Assembly: GCA_023423405.1 (NCBI GenBank)
Contig: JAFAFR010000059.1
Span: 1 to 64,000, forward strand
From: Bacteroidota bacterium
GTDB lineage: Bacteria; Bacteroidota; Bacteroidia; Chitinophagales; Chitinophagaceae
Direction of reading: 5' to 3'
Length of the DNA stretch: 64,000 nt
Shown: one piece after another, positions 17,343 to 26,596 of the stretch
Layout: each line of letters opens with the position of its first letter
Numbering within the stretch: the first letter of the stretch is position 1
Notes under the pieces: model-generated
Databases searched by the model: none
Seen by the model: only the letters and a program-made list of their open reading frames with translations
What the model was told of the DNA's origin: nothing
Translations under genes and position numbers: made by a program

Positions 17343-18643
17343 ATAGTTTCGAAGTAACCGGGGGCAAGCGGCTTTCCGGAACCATCGTTCCCCAGGGCGC
17401 TAAAAACGAGGCCCTGCAAATCATCAGCGCTGTATTACTGACACCCGAAACGATCACCATCCGGAATATCCCCGATATCCTGGATGCAAACCTGCTGATC
17501 GAATTGCTGGCTGATATGGGAGTAACCGTGGAGCGACCCGACCGGCATACCGCTGTTTTCCGGGCCGACCAGGTGAACATGGACTACCTGAACAGCGAGG
17601 CATTCCGCAAAAAAAGCGGCCGCCTGCGGGGGTCGGTGATGTTTGCCGGGCCACTGCTGGCGAGGTTCAAAAAAGCGTTTATCCCCAAGCCCGGCGGTGA
17701 TAAGATCGGCCGCCGCCGCCTGGATACCCATATCATCGGCTTTGAAAAACTCGGCGCCGAATTCCACTATCATCCCGAAGACGGCTATTTCCACCTCGAT
17801 GCTTCCCACCTGCGCGGCGCCTATATGCTGCTGGACGAACCTTCCGTAACCGGAACGGCCAATATTGTGATGGCGGCTGTGATGGCAAAGGGAACTACTA
17901 CCATTTACAATGCAGCCTGTGAGCCCTACGTGCAGCAACTCTGCCGCATGCTCAACCGCATGGGCGCTAAGATTTCCGGGGTGGGCAGTAACCTGCTCAC
18001 CATTGAGGGCGTGGACTACCTGGGCGGTACCGAGCACAGCATGCTGCCCGACATGATTGAAGTGGGCAGTTTTATCGGGCTGGCCGCCATGACCCAAAGC
18101 GAGGTCCGGATCCAGGGGGCAGGTGTGGAACACCTGGGCGTGATCCCCGATAAATTCCGGCAACTGGGCATACAACTCGATATCCAGGGCGACGACATTC
18201 TCATCCCCGCGCAGGAACTGTACGAGATCCAGACCTTTCTCGATGGCTCCGTTCTAACCATTTACGATCATCCCTGGCCGGGATTTACGCCCGACCTTTT
18301 GAGCATTGTGCTGGTGGTGGCTACGCAGGCAAGAGGTTCGGTGCTTATCCACCAGAAAATGTTCGAAAGCAGGCTGTTCTTCGTGGATAAGCTCATTGAT
18401 ATGGGTGCGCAGATCATCCTCTGCGACCCGCATCGTGCCGCCGTCATAGGGCTGGCGCGGGAGCAGCAATTGCGGGGGATCACCATGAGCAGTCCTGATA
18501 TCCGGGCCGGGGTGTCCCTGCTGATCGCCGCGCTCAGCGCAGAGGGCCGCAGCACCATCCAGAACATCGAACAGATCGACCGGGGTTACCAGTACATCGA
18601 CCAGCGCCTTCGCGCCCTCGGTGCCGATATCAAACGTATCTGA
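17339..18643 (+). CDS. murA: UDP-N-acetylglucosamine 1-carboxyvinyltransferase, Cys-to-Asp active site
   Basis: First committed enzyme of peptidoglycan synthesis: transfers enolpyruvate from PEP to UDP-GlcNAc. The 434-residue protein has the family layout (GGKRLSGTIVPQGAKNEAL at the N-terminus; PDRHTAVFRA; LPDMIEVGSFIGLAAMT; final ALSAEGRSTIQNIEQIDRGY). In the active-site loop the sequence is KPGGDKIGRRRLD, with D121 where E. coli has Cys115, the residue alkylated by fosfomycin. The start codon is GTG, overlapping the DUF4290 stop; the stop overlaps the gmk ATG by 1 bp. Confidence 0.96.
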   Translation: MNSFEVTGGKRLSGTIVPQGAKNEALQIISAVLLTPETITIRNIPDILDANLLIELLADMGVTVERPDRHTAVFRADQVNMDYLNSEAFRKKSGRLRGSVMFAGPLLARFKKAFIPKPGGDKIGRRRLDTHIIGFEKLGAEFHYHPEDGYFHLDASHLRGAYMLLDEPSVTGTANIVMAAVMAKGTTTIYNAACEPYVQQLCRMLNRMGAKISGVGSNLLTIEGVDYLGGTEHSMLPDMIEVGSFIGLAAMTQSEVRIQGAGVEHLGVIPDKFRQLGIQLDIQGDDILIPAQELYEIQTFLDGSVLTIYDHPWPGFTPDLLSIVLVVATQARGSVLIHQKMFESRLFFVDKLIDMGAQIILCDPHRAAVIGLAREQQLRGITMSSPDIRAGVSLLIAALSAEGRSTIQNIEQIDRGYQYIDQRLRALGADIKRI

Positions 18644-19224
18644 TGCTGTACACCAATAAAAAGATCATCATCATCACGGCGCCATCGGGAGCAGGTAAGA
18701 CCTCCATTACCCGTTACCTGATCCAGCACCATCCCCAACTGGCATTTTCTGTTTCTGCGGCTACCCGTTCGCCACGCGGTGCGGAAAAAAATGGGGTGGA
18801 TTATTATTTCATGTCGGAAGAGGAATTCAGGGAGCATATCCGCAACAACGATTTCATGGAATGGGAAATGGTGTACGAAGGAAAATATTATGGCACCCTG
18901 AAATCCGAAATGGAAAGGATCTGGAGCAATAAGCAGGTACCCATGCTCGATATAGACGTGAAGGGAGCCATTCACGTACAAAAACAATACCCACACAATA
19001 CCATTTCTCTCTTTATCGAGCCACCCAGTGTGGAAGAGCTGAAAAAAAGACTGGAAAGCCGGGGAACCGAATCGCCAGAAAACATCCGGGCCCGGATGAA
19101 CAAAGCCTCTTACGAGATCTCCTTTAAACAGCATTTCAACTACGTCATCGTGAACGATGACCTCGACAAAGCCTGCGCCGAAGCAGAAAAACTTATCCTG
19201 GAATTCCTGGCACGTCCATCCTGA
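18643..19224 (+). CDS. gmk: guanylate kinase
   Basis: Phosphorylates GMP to GDP with ATP. The 193-residue protein has the P-loop APSGAGKTS at residues 13-21, the GMP-binding segment FSVSAATRSPRGAEKNGVDY and YGTLKSEMERI, and the typical LDIDVKGAIHVQKQ. It shares one base with the murA stop, making DUF4290-murA-gmk a tightly coupled operon that joins cell-wall and nucleotide metabolism. Confidence 0.97.
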   Translation: MLYTNKKIIIITAPSGAGKTSITRYLIQHHPQLAFSVSAATRSPRGAEKNGVDYYFMSEEEFREHIRNNDFMEWEMVYEGKYYGTLKSEMERIWSNKQVPMLDIDVKGAIHVQKQYPHNTISLFIEPPSVEELKKRLESRGTESPENIRARMNKASYEISFKQHFNYVIVNDDLDKACAEAEKLILEFLARPS

Positions 19225-19258
19225 ATGCGCACCTAAAAACTATTATATTCGTTGTAGT

Positions 19259-20545
19259 ATGGTGCCTAATCTCAATTCATTCGGACTGATCATTTTTTTC
19301 CTGCTGCTGGTAGGTTTTTTTGCCGGCATCGAAGCGGCTTTTTCTACCATCAACCGACTGTCCGTGGAGCTGCGTAAAAAACAGGGCCGCACCGGCGGTA
19401 TCCTGATCAGCCAGTTCCTCGACCGCCCTTCCCAGTTTATTGGGGTGGTACTGATCGGCTTCAATATTTTCCTGGTCGTATACGGACTGATGATTGGCGA
19501 ATTCCTGGAGCCCATTTGGTTATGGGTAGAAAAACAGGGGGTACCGGAAGCCTATGCGAATCTCATGCACCTCTTGGTGGAAGTGGGGCTGGCCACGACC
19601 ATTTTCCTGGTACTGGGCGAATTCATTCCACGCGCCATCTGGCGGGCCCGCAACGAATGGCTGCTCAGCAGCGTGGTAGCAAGCATCCTGAATTTTTTCA
19701 ACCAATTGCTGGCTCCTATTGCCACCCTTTTTGTTTCCATTGCCGAATGGATTCTCAAATACCTCTTTAACATCCGGCTGAACGAAAAAAGGGAAGCCTT
19801 TGTACGGGCCGACCTGGAAGCTTTTTACCAGCAGAACCACGGCGAAAAAGATGGCGACGGCCAGGACGCCAATACCAATCTTTTCGAAAATGCGCTTTCC
19901 CTGCCAACGGTTAAGGTGCGACAATGCCTGATCCCGCGTAAGGAAATCGAGGGCGTGGACGTCAACCTGCCGATGGACAAGGTGATCCAGAAATTCACCG
20001 ACACCAAGCTCAGTAAACTGGTGGTGTACGAAGGCAATATAGACCACGTGCTGGGCTACCTGCACCAGCTCGATATGTTCAAGCACCCAACCGATGTGCG
20101 CTCGGTAATGTTGCCCATCCCGGCTGTTCCCGAGAGCATGAATGCTACCGACCTCATCAACAAGTTCACCCGTGAACGCAAGAGCATGGCCTGGGTAGTG
20201 GATGAATTCGGCGGCACATCAGGCATCATCACGATGGAAGACCTGCTGGAAGAGATCTTTGGAGAGATCCAGGACGAACACGATACGGAAGAACTGGAAG
20301 AAAAGAAGATCAGCGATACCGAGTTCATTTTCTCCGGCCGTCTGGAACTGGATTACCTGCAGCAGAAATACGGCTTTGAGTTTGAACAGGATGAACTGGA
20401 AACCTTGTCGGGTTATATCATTCACCACCATGAGACCATTCCCAAGATCAAAGAACGGATCATCATCGGCACCTATGAGTTTGAGGTCATGGCAGTTTCA
20501 GACACCCGCATTGAGATGGTGCGCATGAAGGTGCTGAAATTCTGA
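19259..20545 (+). CDS. CNNM/CBS-domain membrane protein, HlyC/CorC family (GldE-like)
   Basis: A 428-residue inner-membrane protein: a CNNM-type domain with about four membrane segments (residues 7-165; GFFAGIEAAFSTINRLSVEL), paired CBS domains (about 205-330; RQCLIPRKEIEGVDVNLPMDK and WVVDEFGGTSGIITMEDLLEE) and a CorC_HlyC C-terminal domain. Such proteins transport or sense Mg2+ and Co2+; GldE of gliding bacteria belongs here. Naming it GldE rests on overall similarity only, since the usual neighbours gldD and ssb are absent. The ATG at 19259 avoids overlap with gmk. Confidence 0.87.
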   Translation: MVPNLNSFGLIIFFLLLVGFFAGIEAAFSTINRLSVELRKKQGRTGGILISQFLDRPSQFIGVVLIGFNIFLVVYGLMIGEFLEPIWLWVEKQGVPEAYANLMHLLVEVGLATTIFLVLGEFIPRAIWRARNEWLLSSVVASILNFFNQLLAPIATLFVSIAEWILKYLFNIRLNEKREAFVRADLEAFYQQNHGEKDGDGQDANTNLFENALSLPTVKVRQCLIPRKEIEGVDVNLPMDKVIQKFTDTKLSKLVVYEGNIDHVLGYLHQLDMFKHPTDVRSVMLPIPAVPESMNATDLINKFTRERKSMAWVVDEFGGTSGIITMEDLLEEIFGEIQDEHDTEELEEKKISDTEFIFSGRLELDYLQQKYGFEFEQDELETLSGYIIHHHETIPKIKERIIIGTYEFEVMAVSDTRIEMVRMKVLKF

Positions 20546-20570
20546 CCGCTCTCCCTTTCAACCGCCCTCG

Positions 20571-21572
20571 TTAACCTGCCTGCATTTCAGCAATCTTTGC
20601 ACGGATCTTTTGTTCGATCTCGGCTTGCAACTCGGGATTGTCGCGGAGCAATTCTTTCACGGCCTCACGTCCCTGCCCCAACTTATCGCCATTGTAGCTG
20701 AACCAGGATCCGCTTTTCTGTACGATACCCAGCTCGACACCCATATCGATGATCTCCCCTACTTTTGAAATGCCCTCTCCGAAAATGATATCGAATTCGG
20801 CCGAACGGAAAGGAGGTGCTACTTTGTTCTTCACCACTTTCACCTTCACGCGGTTGCCCACGGCTTCGTCGCCATCTTTGATCTGGCTCATGCGACGGAT
20901 ATCAAGACGCACAGAAGAATAAAATTTCAGGGCATTACCACCGGTGGTGGTTTCAGGGTTGCCAAACATCACCCCGATCTTTTCCCGCAACTGGTTGATG
21001 AAAATGCAGACGGTATTAGTCTTATTAATCGTAGCCGTGAGTTTACGAAGCGCCTGGCTCATGAGACGGGCCTGCAAGCCCATTTTGCTGTCTCCCATTT
21101 CACCTTCGAGTTCGCCCTTGGGCACCAGCGCAGCCACAGAGTCGATCACCACTACATCAATAGCGCCGGAAAGGATGAGACGGTCGGCGATTTCCAGCCC
21201 CTGCTCGCCATAATCGGGCTGTGAAATGAGTAGATTGTCCACATCCACACCCAGCTTCTGGGCATAGCCACTGTCAAAAGCATGTTCCGCATCGATGATG
21301 GCACAAATGCCTCCCTTTTTCTGGGCCTCTGCAATGACGTGAATGGCTACAGTGGTTTTACCCGAAGCTTCCGGGCCATAGATCTCTACAATCCTTCCTT
21401 TGGGAAGACCGCCAATTCCCAGCGCCACATCCAGTCCTAAAGAACCGGTGGATATCACTTCCTGGCCGTCCGTTGTTTTCTCATTCATCATCATCACCGA
21501 GCCCTTCCCAAAGTCCTTGTCTATTTTATCAATGGTCAGCTTGAGCGCCTTCAGTTTTTCTACGTTTGACAT
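20571..21572 (-). CDS. recA: recombinase RecA
   Basis: DNA strand-exchange ATPase of homologous recombination and the SOS response. The 333-residue sequence has Walker A GPEASGKTT (66-74), the DVVVIDSVAALVPKGELEGE segment, loop L2 (NQLREKIGVMFGNPETTTGGNALKFY) and the C-terminal domain with a short tail. It converges on the GldE-like gene with a 25-bp gap. A -7 element (21619-21626) gives a leader of about 40 nt. No SOS box pattern is evident to the eye. Confidence 0.98.
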   Translation of the reverse strand: MSNVEKLKALKLTIDKIDKDFGKGSVMMMNEKTTDGQEVISTGSLGLDVALGIGGLPKGRIVEIYGPEASGKTTVAIHVIAEAQKKGGICAIIDAEHAFDSGYAQKLGVDVDNLLISQPDYGEQGLEIADRLILSGAIDVVVIDSVAALVPKGELEGEMGDSKMGLQARLMSQALRKLTATINKTNTVCIFINQLREKIGVMFGNPETTTGGNALKFYSSVRLDIRRMSQIKDGDEAVGNRVKVKVVKNKVAPPFRSAEFDIIFGEGISKVGEIIDMGVELGIVQKSGSWFSYNGDKLGQGREAVKELLRDNPELQAEIEQKIRAKIAEMQAG

Positions 21573-21618
21573 ACCTGTTGTTGTTTTATCGTTATGGGTG
21601 TTAAATATAGATCGTGGA

Positions 21619-21626
21619 CAAAGATA
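21619..21626 (-). promoter_or_regulatory. -7 promoter element for recA
   Basis: TATCTTTG on the minus strand fits TAnnTTTG, 47 nt upstream of the recA ATG. The -33 half is weak (GTTA at about 17 nt). The surrounding AT-rich stretch contains CACTAAATA twice, about 24 nt apart. Confidence 0.5.
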
Positions 21627-21766
21627 GGGCTCATTTACATATTAACACTAAATAGTTTAGCATTTTTTCACTAAATATTTTACCGTTAAAACACCCTTGC
21701 ATTTTCATGAACGGCAACAGCGGCTGCAGATACTTTATTATATTTCAAATACATTAATCAGGTCAC

Positions 21767-24700
21767 ATGAGAAAACTCCTGTCAACCCTTTGCGCCGCCT
21801 TAATTCTGGCTGCCCAATCATTCATTGCCCAGCCAACCGTTGCCCAGGACCTGCCCACCCAGTCTGCCCAGCCAGGCTGGATGCGCTACCCGTCTATCAG
21901 TCCCGATGGCCGCAGCATCGCCTTCACCTACCGGGGCGACCTGTATATAGTGTCCGCTTCGGGCGGAGAGGCCCGCCAACTGACCCAGCATGAAGCCCAT
22001 GATTTCATGCCCGTGTGGAGCCACGACAGCAAACAGATCGCCTTTGCGAGCGACCGCTTTGGCAACTACGATGTCTTTGTCATGCCCGCCGGCGGCGGCG
22101 TGCCGAAGCGCCTCAGTTTTCATTCCGCCCCCGAATATCCATATTCATTTTCACGCGATAACAGCCAGGTGTATTTCGGTGGAGCCCGCCTCGACCTCGC
22201 CACCAACCGGCAATTCCCGGCGGCCTATTTCCCCGAATTGTACAAAGTGCCCGCAGCCGGCGGAAGGGTTTCCCTGGTACTCACCACTCCGGCCGAATAT
22301 GTGCAGGAACTGCCCGGCGGCAAATTGCTGTACCAGGATAAAAAAGGCCAGGAGAACGACTGGCGCAAACACCAGGTCTCTTCCGTGGCAAGGGATTGCT
22401 GGATCTACGACCCCTCAACCGGCAGGCACCAGCGCATCACTTCCAACAAAGGAGAGGACAGAAATCCTGTACCCGATGGAACAACAGGCCGCTTCTATTA
22501 CCTCAGCGAGGCCGGAGGCAGTTTCAACGTATATGTTAACTCCTTCGAAAAAGACCAGCCCCGCGCCCTTACCAGTTTCACCCGGCATCCGGTGCGCTTT
22601 TTATCACGCGCCGATAACGGCACCCTTTGTTTCGGCTACGATGGCCAGATCTATACCATGCTTCCCGATGGACAGCCCAGGCAGTGTGCCATCACCATAC
22701 ACAGCGATCTCAAAAAAAATGCGGAACAGGTGTTTACCGTAGACGGTGGCGCCAGGGAGCATGCGGTTTCACCCAATGGCAAAGAGCTGGCCTTTATTTT
22801 CCGGGGCGATGTATTTGTGACCTCCGTGGAAGGCGGTGTCACCAAACGGATCACCGCCACGCCCGAAGCCGAACGTTCGGTCGGTTTTTCTGCCGACGGC
22901 CGCAGCCTGATCTATGCCAGCGAGCGGGGTGACCGGTGGAAGATCTATCAATCGGTTATACGTCGCAGTGAGGAGCCCTATTTTTATGCCAGCACCGTTG
23001 TGGAAGAGCGACCGGTAATCGCAAATGAGCACGACAACTACCAGCCGCAATATTCTCCCGATGGAAAATGGCTGGCTTTCGTGGAAGACCGCAACCGCCT
23101 CAAAATAATGAACCTTTCCAGCCGCACGGTAGTATCGCTGCTGGGGCCGGAGCAACTCTTTTCCATGTCGGACAACGACCAGTATTTTCAATGGAGTCCC
23201 GACTCCAAATGGATCCTTTTTGAATACGCCATGCCGGGCGTGGCCAATCCCGAAGTAGGACTGGTGTCGGCCGACGGAAAAACCATCCGCAACCTGAGCC
23301 AGAGTGGGTTTTCTGAAACCAGGGCGAGATGGATCCTGGGTGGTAAAGCCATTACCTGGTTCAGCAACCGCGACGGCCTCTCTTCCCGGGCCAACAGCGG
23401 CGGTTCGCAACAGGACCTGTATGCTGCCTTCATCGACCAGGAAAGCTGGGACCGCTTCCGCCTCAATAAAGAAGACGCTGCCCTCACAAAAGACATAGAG
23501 GCAATGGCCGACAGCAGCAAAAAAAACGGCGCCCGTAAAGACAGCCTGCTGCATCCCGACCTTGAGCACCTTCCCTTCCGTAAGATTCGCCTCACCACCA
23601 GCAGCGCCTATATTACCGATGCGCGGATAAGCAAGGATGGTGAACAATTGTATTGCCTCGCCCGCTTCGAAAAGGACTATAATATGTGGGTCACCAACCT
23701 GCGTACCCGTGAAACTAAAATACTGGCCACCCTCGACAGCAAGTCCGCCAGCATGCAGTGGGACAAAGACCAGAAATACCTCTACCTGAATACCGATGGC
23801 AAACTATCGAAGCTGGATCCTGTTTCGGGAAAACTGGAAAAGATCAACATAAAAGGAGAGATCAGCATCGACACCGATAAGGAACGCCGCAGCATGTTCG
23901 ACCATGTATGGCGCCGCACCCGCGCCAGTTTTTATACGGGCAGCATGCACGGAGTGGACTGGGAAGCATACCGGCAGGCCTATGAAAAATATCTGCCGCA
24001 TATCAGCAATGGCCAGGAATTTTCGGAAATGCTCAGCGAAATGCTGGGAGAACTCAACGTTTCGCATAGTGGTTCGAGTTATGTTGGAAAACCGGAAGGC
24101 GGCGACGCTACCGCTTCCCTCGGAATTTTTCCCGATCCCGGCTTTAGCGGTAAGGGCATCCGCATCGCAGAAGTCCTGGAAGGCGGCCCGCTCGACCGTG
24201 CAGAAACCCCGATAAAACCAGGAGACGTCATCGTTGCGATCGATAACGACAGCATTGCCAATGACCGGGACTGGGCCTTTTACCTCAACCGCAAAGCGGG
24301 AAAATTCACCCTGCTGACAGTTTGGAATGGCAAGAGCACGGCTTATTACCGGGTAAAACCTGTACCGGCTGCCGAACAACAGGCGCTGCTTTACCGGCGC
24401 TGGGTGAAAAGAAACGAAAAAGAAGTGGAAACCCTGAGTAAAGGCAATCTGGGCTATGTGCATATTCCGGGTATGAACGATGGCGCCTATCGCAATACCT
24501 ACGAAGAAATCATGGGGCGGTTCCAGGGTAAAAAAGGCATCGTGGTAGACACCCGCAACAATGGCGGCGGCGACCTGGTGGCGGACCTGGCCATGTTCCT
24601 GAGTGGCAAAAAATTCCTGGACTATACCACCGATACCCGGAGCACGGGGTTTGAGCCTTCTTTCCGCTGGACCAAACCCAGCATCAGCCTGGTCAACGAA

Positions 24701-25000
24701 TGCAATTACAGCGATGGTCACTGTTATGCCTATTCTTACCAATACCTCGAAATCGGCAAACTGGTGGGACAGCCGGTTCCGGGCACCTGCACTTTTGCGG
24801 GCTGGGAAACCCTGCAGGACAATACCGTTCGCTGGGGCGTACCTCCGCTGGGCGTAAAAACCATGAAGGGAGAATACCTCGAAAACGCTCAGACCAATCC
24901 CGATATCAGCGTGTGGAACGAGGCCAGCCAACTGTCTGCCGGGAAGGACCAGCAACTGGAAATCGCTGTTAAAACTCTGTTAGAAGAGACCGGAAACTGA
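21767..25000 (+). CDS. secreted tricorn-type protease (S41 family)
   Basis: A 1077-residue exported peptidase. Order: signal peptide (cleavage near PTVAQ), TolB-like and WD-type beta-propeller repeats (about 35-700; GWMRYPSISPDGRSIAFTYR; PQYSPDGKWLAFVEDR), a core domain with H767 in NVSHSGSSY, a PDZ domain (about 785-865; IAEVLEGGPLDRAETPIKPGD) and an S41 catalytic domain with DTRNNGGGDL, nucleophile S982 in NECNYSDGH and E1039 in YLENAQTNPD. These match the tricorn Ser-His-Glu set. Tricorn proteins degrade oligopeptides; bacterial homologues of this type are periplasmic. It stands alone between recA and the DUF4920 gene. Confidence 0.93.
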   Translation: MRKLLSTLCAALILAAQSFIAQPTVAQDLPTQSAQPGWMRYPSISPDGRSIAFTYRGDLYIVSASGGEARQLTQHEAHDFMPVWSHDSKQIAFASDRFGNYDVFVMPAGGGVPKRLSFHSAPEYPYSFSRDNSQVYFGGARLDLATNRQFPAAYFPELYKVPAAGGRVSLVLTTPAEYVQELPGGKLLYQDKKGQENDWRKHQVSSVARDCWIYDPSTGRHQRITSNKGEDRNPVPDGTTGRFYYLSEAGGSFNVYVNSFEKDQPRALTSFTRHPVRFLSRADNGTLCFGYDGQIYTMLPDGQPRQCAITIHSDLKKNAEQVFTVDGGAREHAVSPNGKELAFIFRGDVFVTSVEGGVTKRITATPEAERSVGFSADGRSLIYASERGDRWKIYQSVIRRSEEPYFYASTVVEERPVIANEHDNYQPQYSPDGKWLAFVEDRNRLKIMNLSSRTVVSLLGPEQLFSMSDNDQYFQWSPDSKWILFEYAMPGVANPEVGLVSADGKTIRNLSQSGFSETRARWILGGKAITWFSNRDGLSSRANSGGSQQDLYAAFIDQESWDRFRLNKEDAALTKDIEAMADSSKKNGARKDSLLHPDLEHLPFRKIRLTTSSAYITDARISKDGEQLYCLARFEKDYNMWVTNLRTRETKILATLDSKSASMQWDKDQKYLYLNTDGKLSKLDPVSGKLEKINIKGEISIDTDKERRSMFDHVWRRTRASFYTGSMHGVDWEAYRQAYEKYLPHISNGQEFSEMLSEMLGELNVSHSGSSYVGKPEGGDATASLGIFPDPGFSGKGIRIAEVLEGGPLDRAETPIKPGDVIVAIDNDSIANDRDWAFYLNRKAGKFTLLTVWNGKSTAYYRVKPVPAAEQQALLYRRWVKRNEKEVETLSKGNLGYVHIPGMNDGAYRNTYEEIMGRFQGKKGIVVDTRNNGGGDLVADLAMFLSGKKFLDYTTDTRSTGFEPSFRWTKPSISLVNECNYSDGHCYAYSYQYLEIGKLVGQPVPGTCTFAGWETLQDNTVRWGVPPLGVKTMKGEYLENAQTNPDISVWNEASQLSAGKDQQLEIAVKTLLEETGN

Positions 25001-25055
25001 GAAGGGCTTTTGTCTTTTGGCACAGGCCTTTATCTTTATAAAAAATGAGGAATCT

Positions 25056-25520
25056 ATGCGCATTCTTGCAACCCTGATCCTGGTAGCCGCCCTGGCGGGA
25101 AAAGCCATGGCCCAGGAACCTACACCGGCAGCAAAGGGAGTAACCTACGGCAGCGGCACCACCGATGAAGCCACAATTCCTGTTTCCGAACTTGCCACCG
25201 CGATGAAAAGCGACCAGTTCACCGGTAAGATCAGTGGAAAAGTAACCGAAGTATGCCAGGAAAAGGGCTGCTGGATGAAGCTGGAAAGGCCCAATGGCAC
25301 TCCCCTGATGGTAAAATTCAAGGATTACGGCTTTTTTATGCCCAAAAACATCGTGGGTTACGAGGTTGTCCTGGATGGGGAAGCGGTTGTACGTGAAGTG
25401 AGTGTTAAGCAGCAACGGCATTATGCCCAGGATGCCGGTAAAAGCAAGGAAGAAATCGACAAAATCAAGGCTCCTAAAAAAGAGACCCAGTTCATTGCCC
25501 GGGGCGTGCTGGTCCGCTGA
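25056..25520 (+). CDS. DUF4920 domain protein, exported
   Basis: A 154-residue protein with a signal peptide (MRILATLILVAALAGKAMA) and a small beta domain. The motif KVTEVCQEKGCWMKLERPNG, with two cysteines six residues apart, is characteristic of DUF4920. The family resembles OB-like periplasmic proteins; the cysteine pair suggests metal binding or a disulphide (inference). The ATG at 25056 is chosen because it starts the signal peptide. Confidence 0.85.
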   Translation: MRILATLILVAALAGKAMAQEPTPAAKGVTYGSGTTDEATIPVSELATAMKSDQFTGKISGKVTEVCQEKGCWMKLERPNGTPLMVKFKDYGFFMPKNIVGYEVVLDGEAVVREVSVKQQRHYAQDAGKSKEEIDKIKAPKKETQFIARGVLVR

Positions 25521-25599
25521 CCGGAAAGTGGGACGAAGGGTTGATTAAAATGACCTCGTAACTGTGGAAAATCAGGTACGGTTGTTAATGACGAAGCCC

Positions 25600-25607
25600 T
25601 AAATTTG
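25600..25607 (+). promoter_or_regulatory. -7 promoter element for the OmpA lipoprotein gene
   Basis: TAAATTTG fits the consensus exactly, 28 nt upstream of the ATG at 25636; a TTG lies 15 nt upstream of it, slightly closer than the ideal spacing. Confidence 0.6.
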
Positions 25608-25635
25608 CGCAAACAATCACTTAAATCAATAATCA

Positions 25636-26508
25636 ATGAAAGTTTCTTACTTAGTTCTGGCAGCCTGCACAAGCCTGACCATGGTTTCTTGTGTAAGCTC
25701 CAAGAAATTCAAAGCAGAACAGGCGAAGGTTGCTGACCTGACTGGCAAAGCCAACCAGTTGACCAACGACCTGAAAGCCTGCGATGATGCTAAAGCAGAA
25801 GAAGCGAGAAAAAGGGCAGCTCTGGAAAATGATGTAGCAAACCTCAACAAGCAAATCGATCTGCTGAAAGAAAACAATACTTCAGCGCTGAAACAACTGC
25901 AGGATCTTTCCGTGATCAGTTCCCAGCAGGCTGAAAGCATTAAAAAATCCATGGACAACCTGGGGCTGAAAGATGCTTATATCCAGGACCTCCAGACCCA
26001 GATGGCCAAAAAGGACAGCCTGAACATGGCCCTGGTGATGAACCTGAAAGGCGCCATCGGAAACCTGGACGACCAGGACATCAACATCAAGGTTGATAAA
26101 GGAGTAGTATTTGTCGACATTTCCGACAAGCTGCTGTTCGCTAGCGGGTCCTATACCATCACTGCCCGCGCCAAAGAAGTGCTGGGTAAGGTGGCAACGG
26201 TGCTGAAAGCCCAGCCCGACCTGGAATTCATGGTGGAAGGACATACCGACAACAAAGAGCTCCGCGGTAATATCGGGCCTTTGAAAGATAACTGGGACCT
26301 CAGTGTGTTCCGCGCTACTGCCGTAGTTAAAATACTGCAGAAGTCTTACGGAATGGATCCCGCCAAGATGGCTGCTGCCGGTCGTGGTGAGTACAAACCC
26401 ATCGAGGACAATGGTACCGCCGAAGGCCGTGCTGCCAACCGCCGCACCCGCATCGTGATCCTGCCCCAGCTTGACCAGTTCTACAAACTGCTGGAAAGAA
26501 AAAGCTGA
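25636..26508 (+). CDS. OmpA-family peptidoglycan-binding lipoprotein
   Basis: A 290-residue lipoprotein: lipobox ending at C19 (LTMVSC), a long coiled coil (about 25-130, rich in K, A, L, D and Q) and a C-terminal OmpA domain (about 155-285) with the peptidoglycan-binding motif GHTDNKELRGN and the segment NRRTRIVILPQ. It likely tethers the outer membrane to the wall as a Lpp/Pal-like anchor, the coiled coil giving length or trimerisation. A strong bidirectional terminator follows. Confidence 0.93.
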   Translation: MKVSYLVLAACTSLTMVSCVSSKKFKAEQAKVADLTGKANQLTNDLKACDDAKAEEARKRAALENDVANLNKQIDLLKENNTSALKQLQDLSVISSQQAESIKKSMDNLGLKDAYIQDLQTQMAKKDSLNMALVMNLKGAIGNLDDQDINIKVDKGVVFVDISDKLLFASGSYTITARAKEVLGKVATVLKAQPDLEFMVEGHTDNKELRGNIGPLKDNWDLSVFRATAVVKILQKSYGMDPAKMAAAGRGEYKPIEDNGTAEGRAANRRTRIVILPQLDQFYKLLERKS

Positions 26509-26532
26509 TCGCGCATAAAATACATTTAGTAA

Positions 26533-26563
26533 AAAACCGCTTCTCAAGGGAAGCGGTTTTTTA
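26533..26563. terminator. bidirectional terminator between the OmpA lipoprotein and GH18 genes
   Basis: AAAACCGCTTC and GAAGCGGTTTT form a perfect 11-bp stem with a 6-nt loop and T runs on both sides. It lies between two convergent genes and can serve both. Confidence 0.9.
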
Positions 26564-26596
26564 TTGGTGCTGCGTTTTAACTCTTATGCATTATTG

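Noticed and set aside
23804..24955. Minus-strand open frame of 383 codons opposite the tricorn-type protease
   Set aside because: The opposite strand carries the PDZ and S41 active-site motifs; this frame has no recognisable features.
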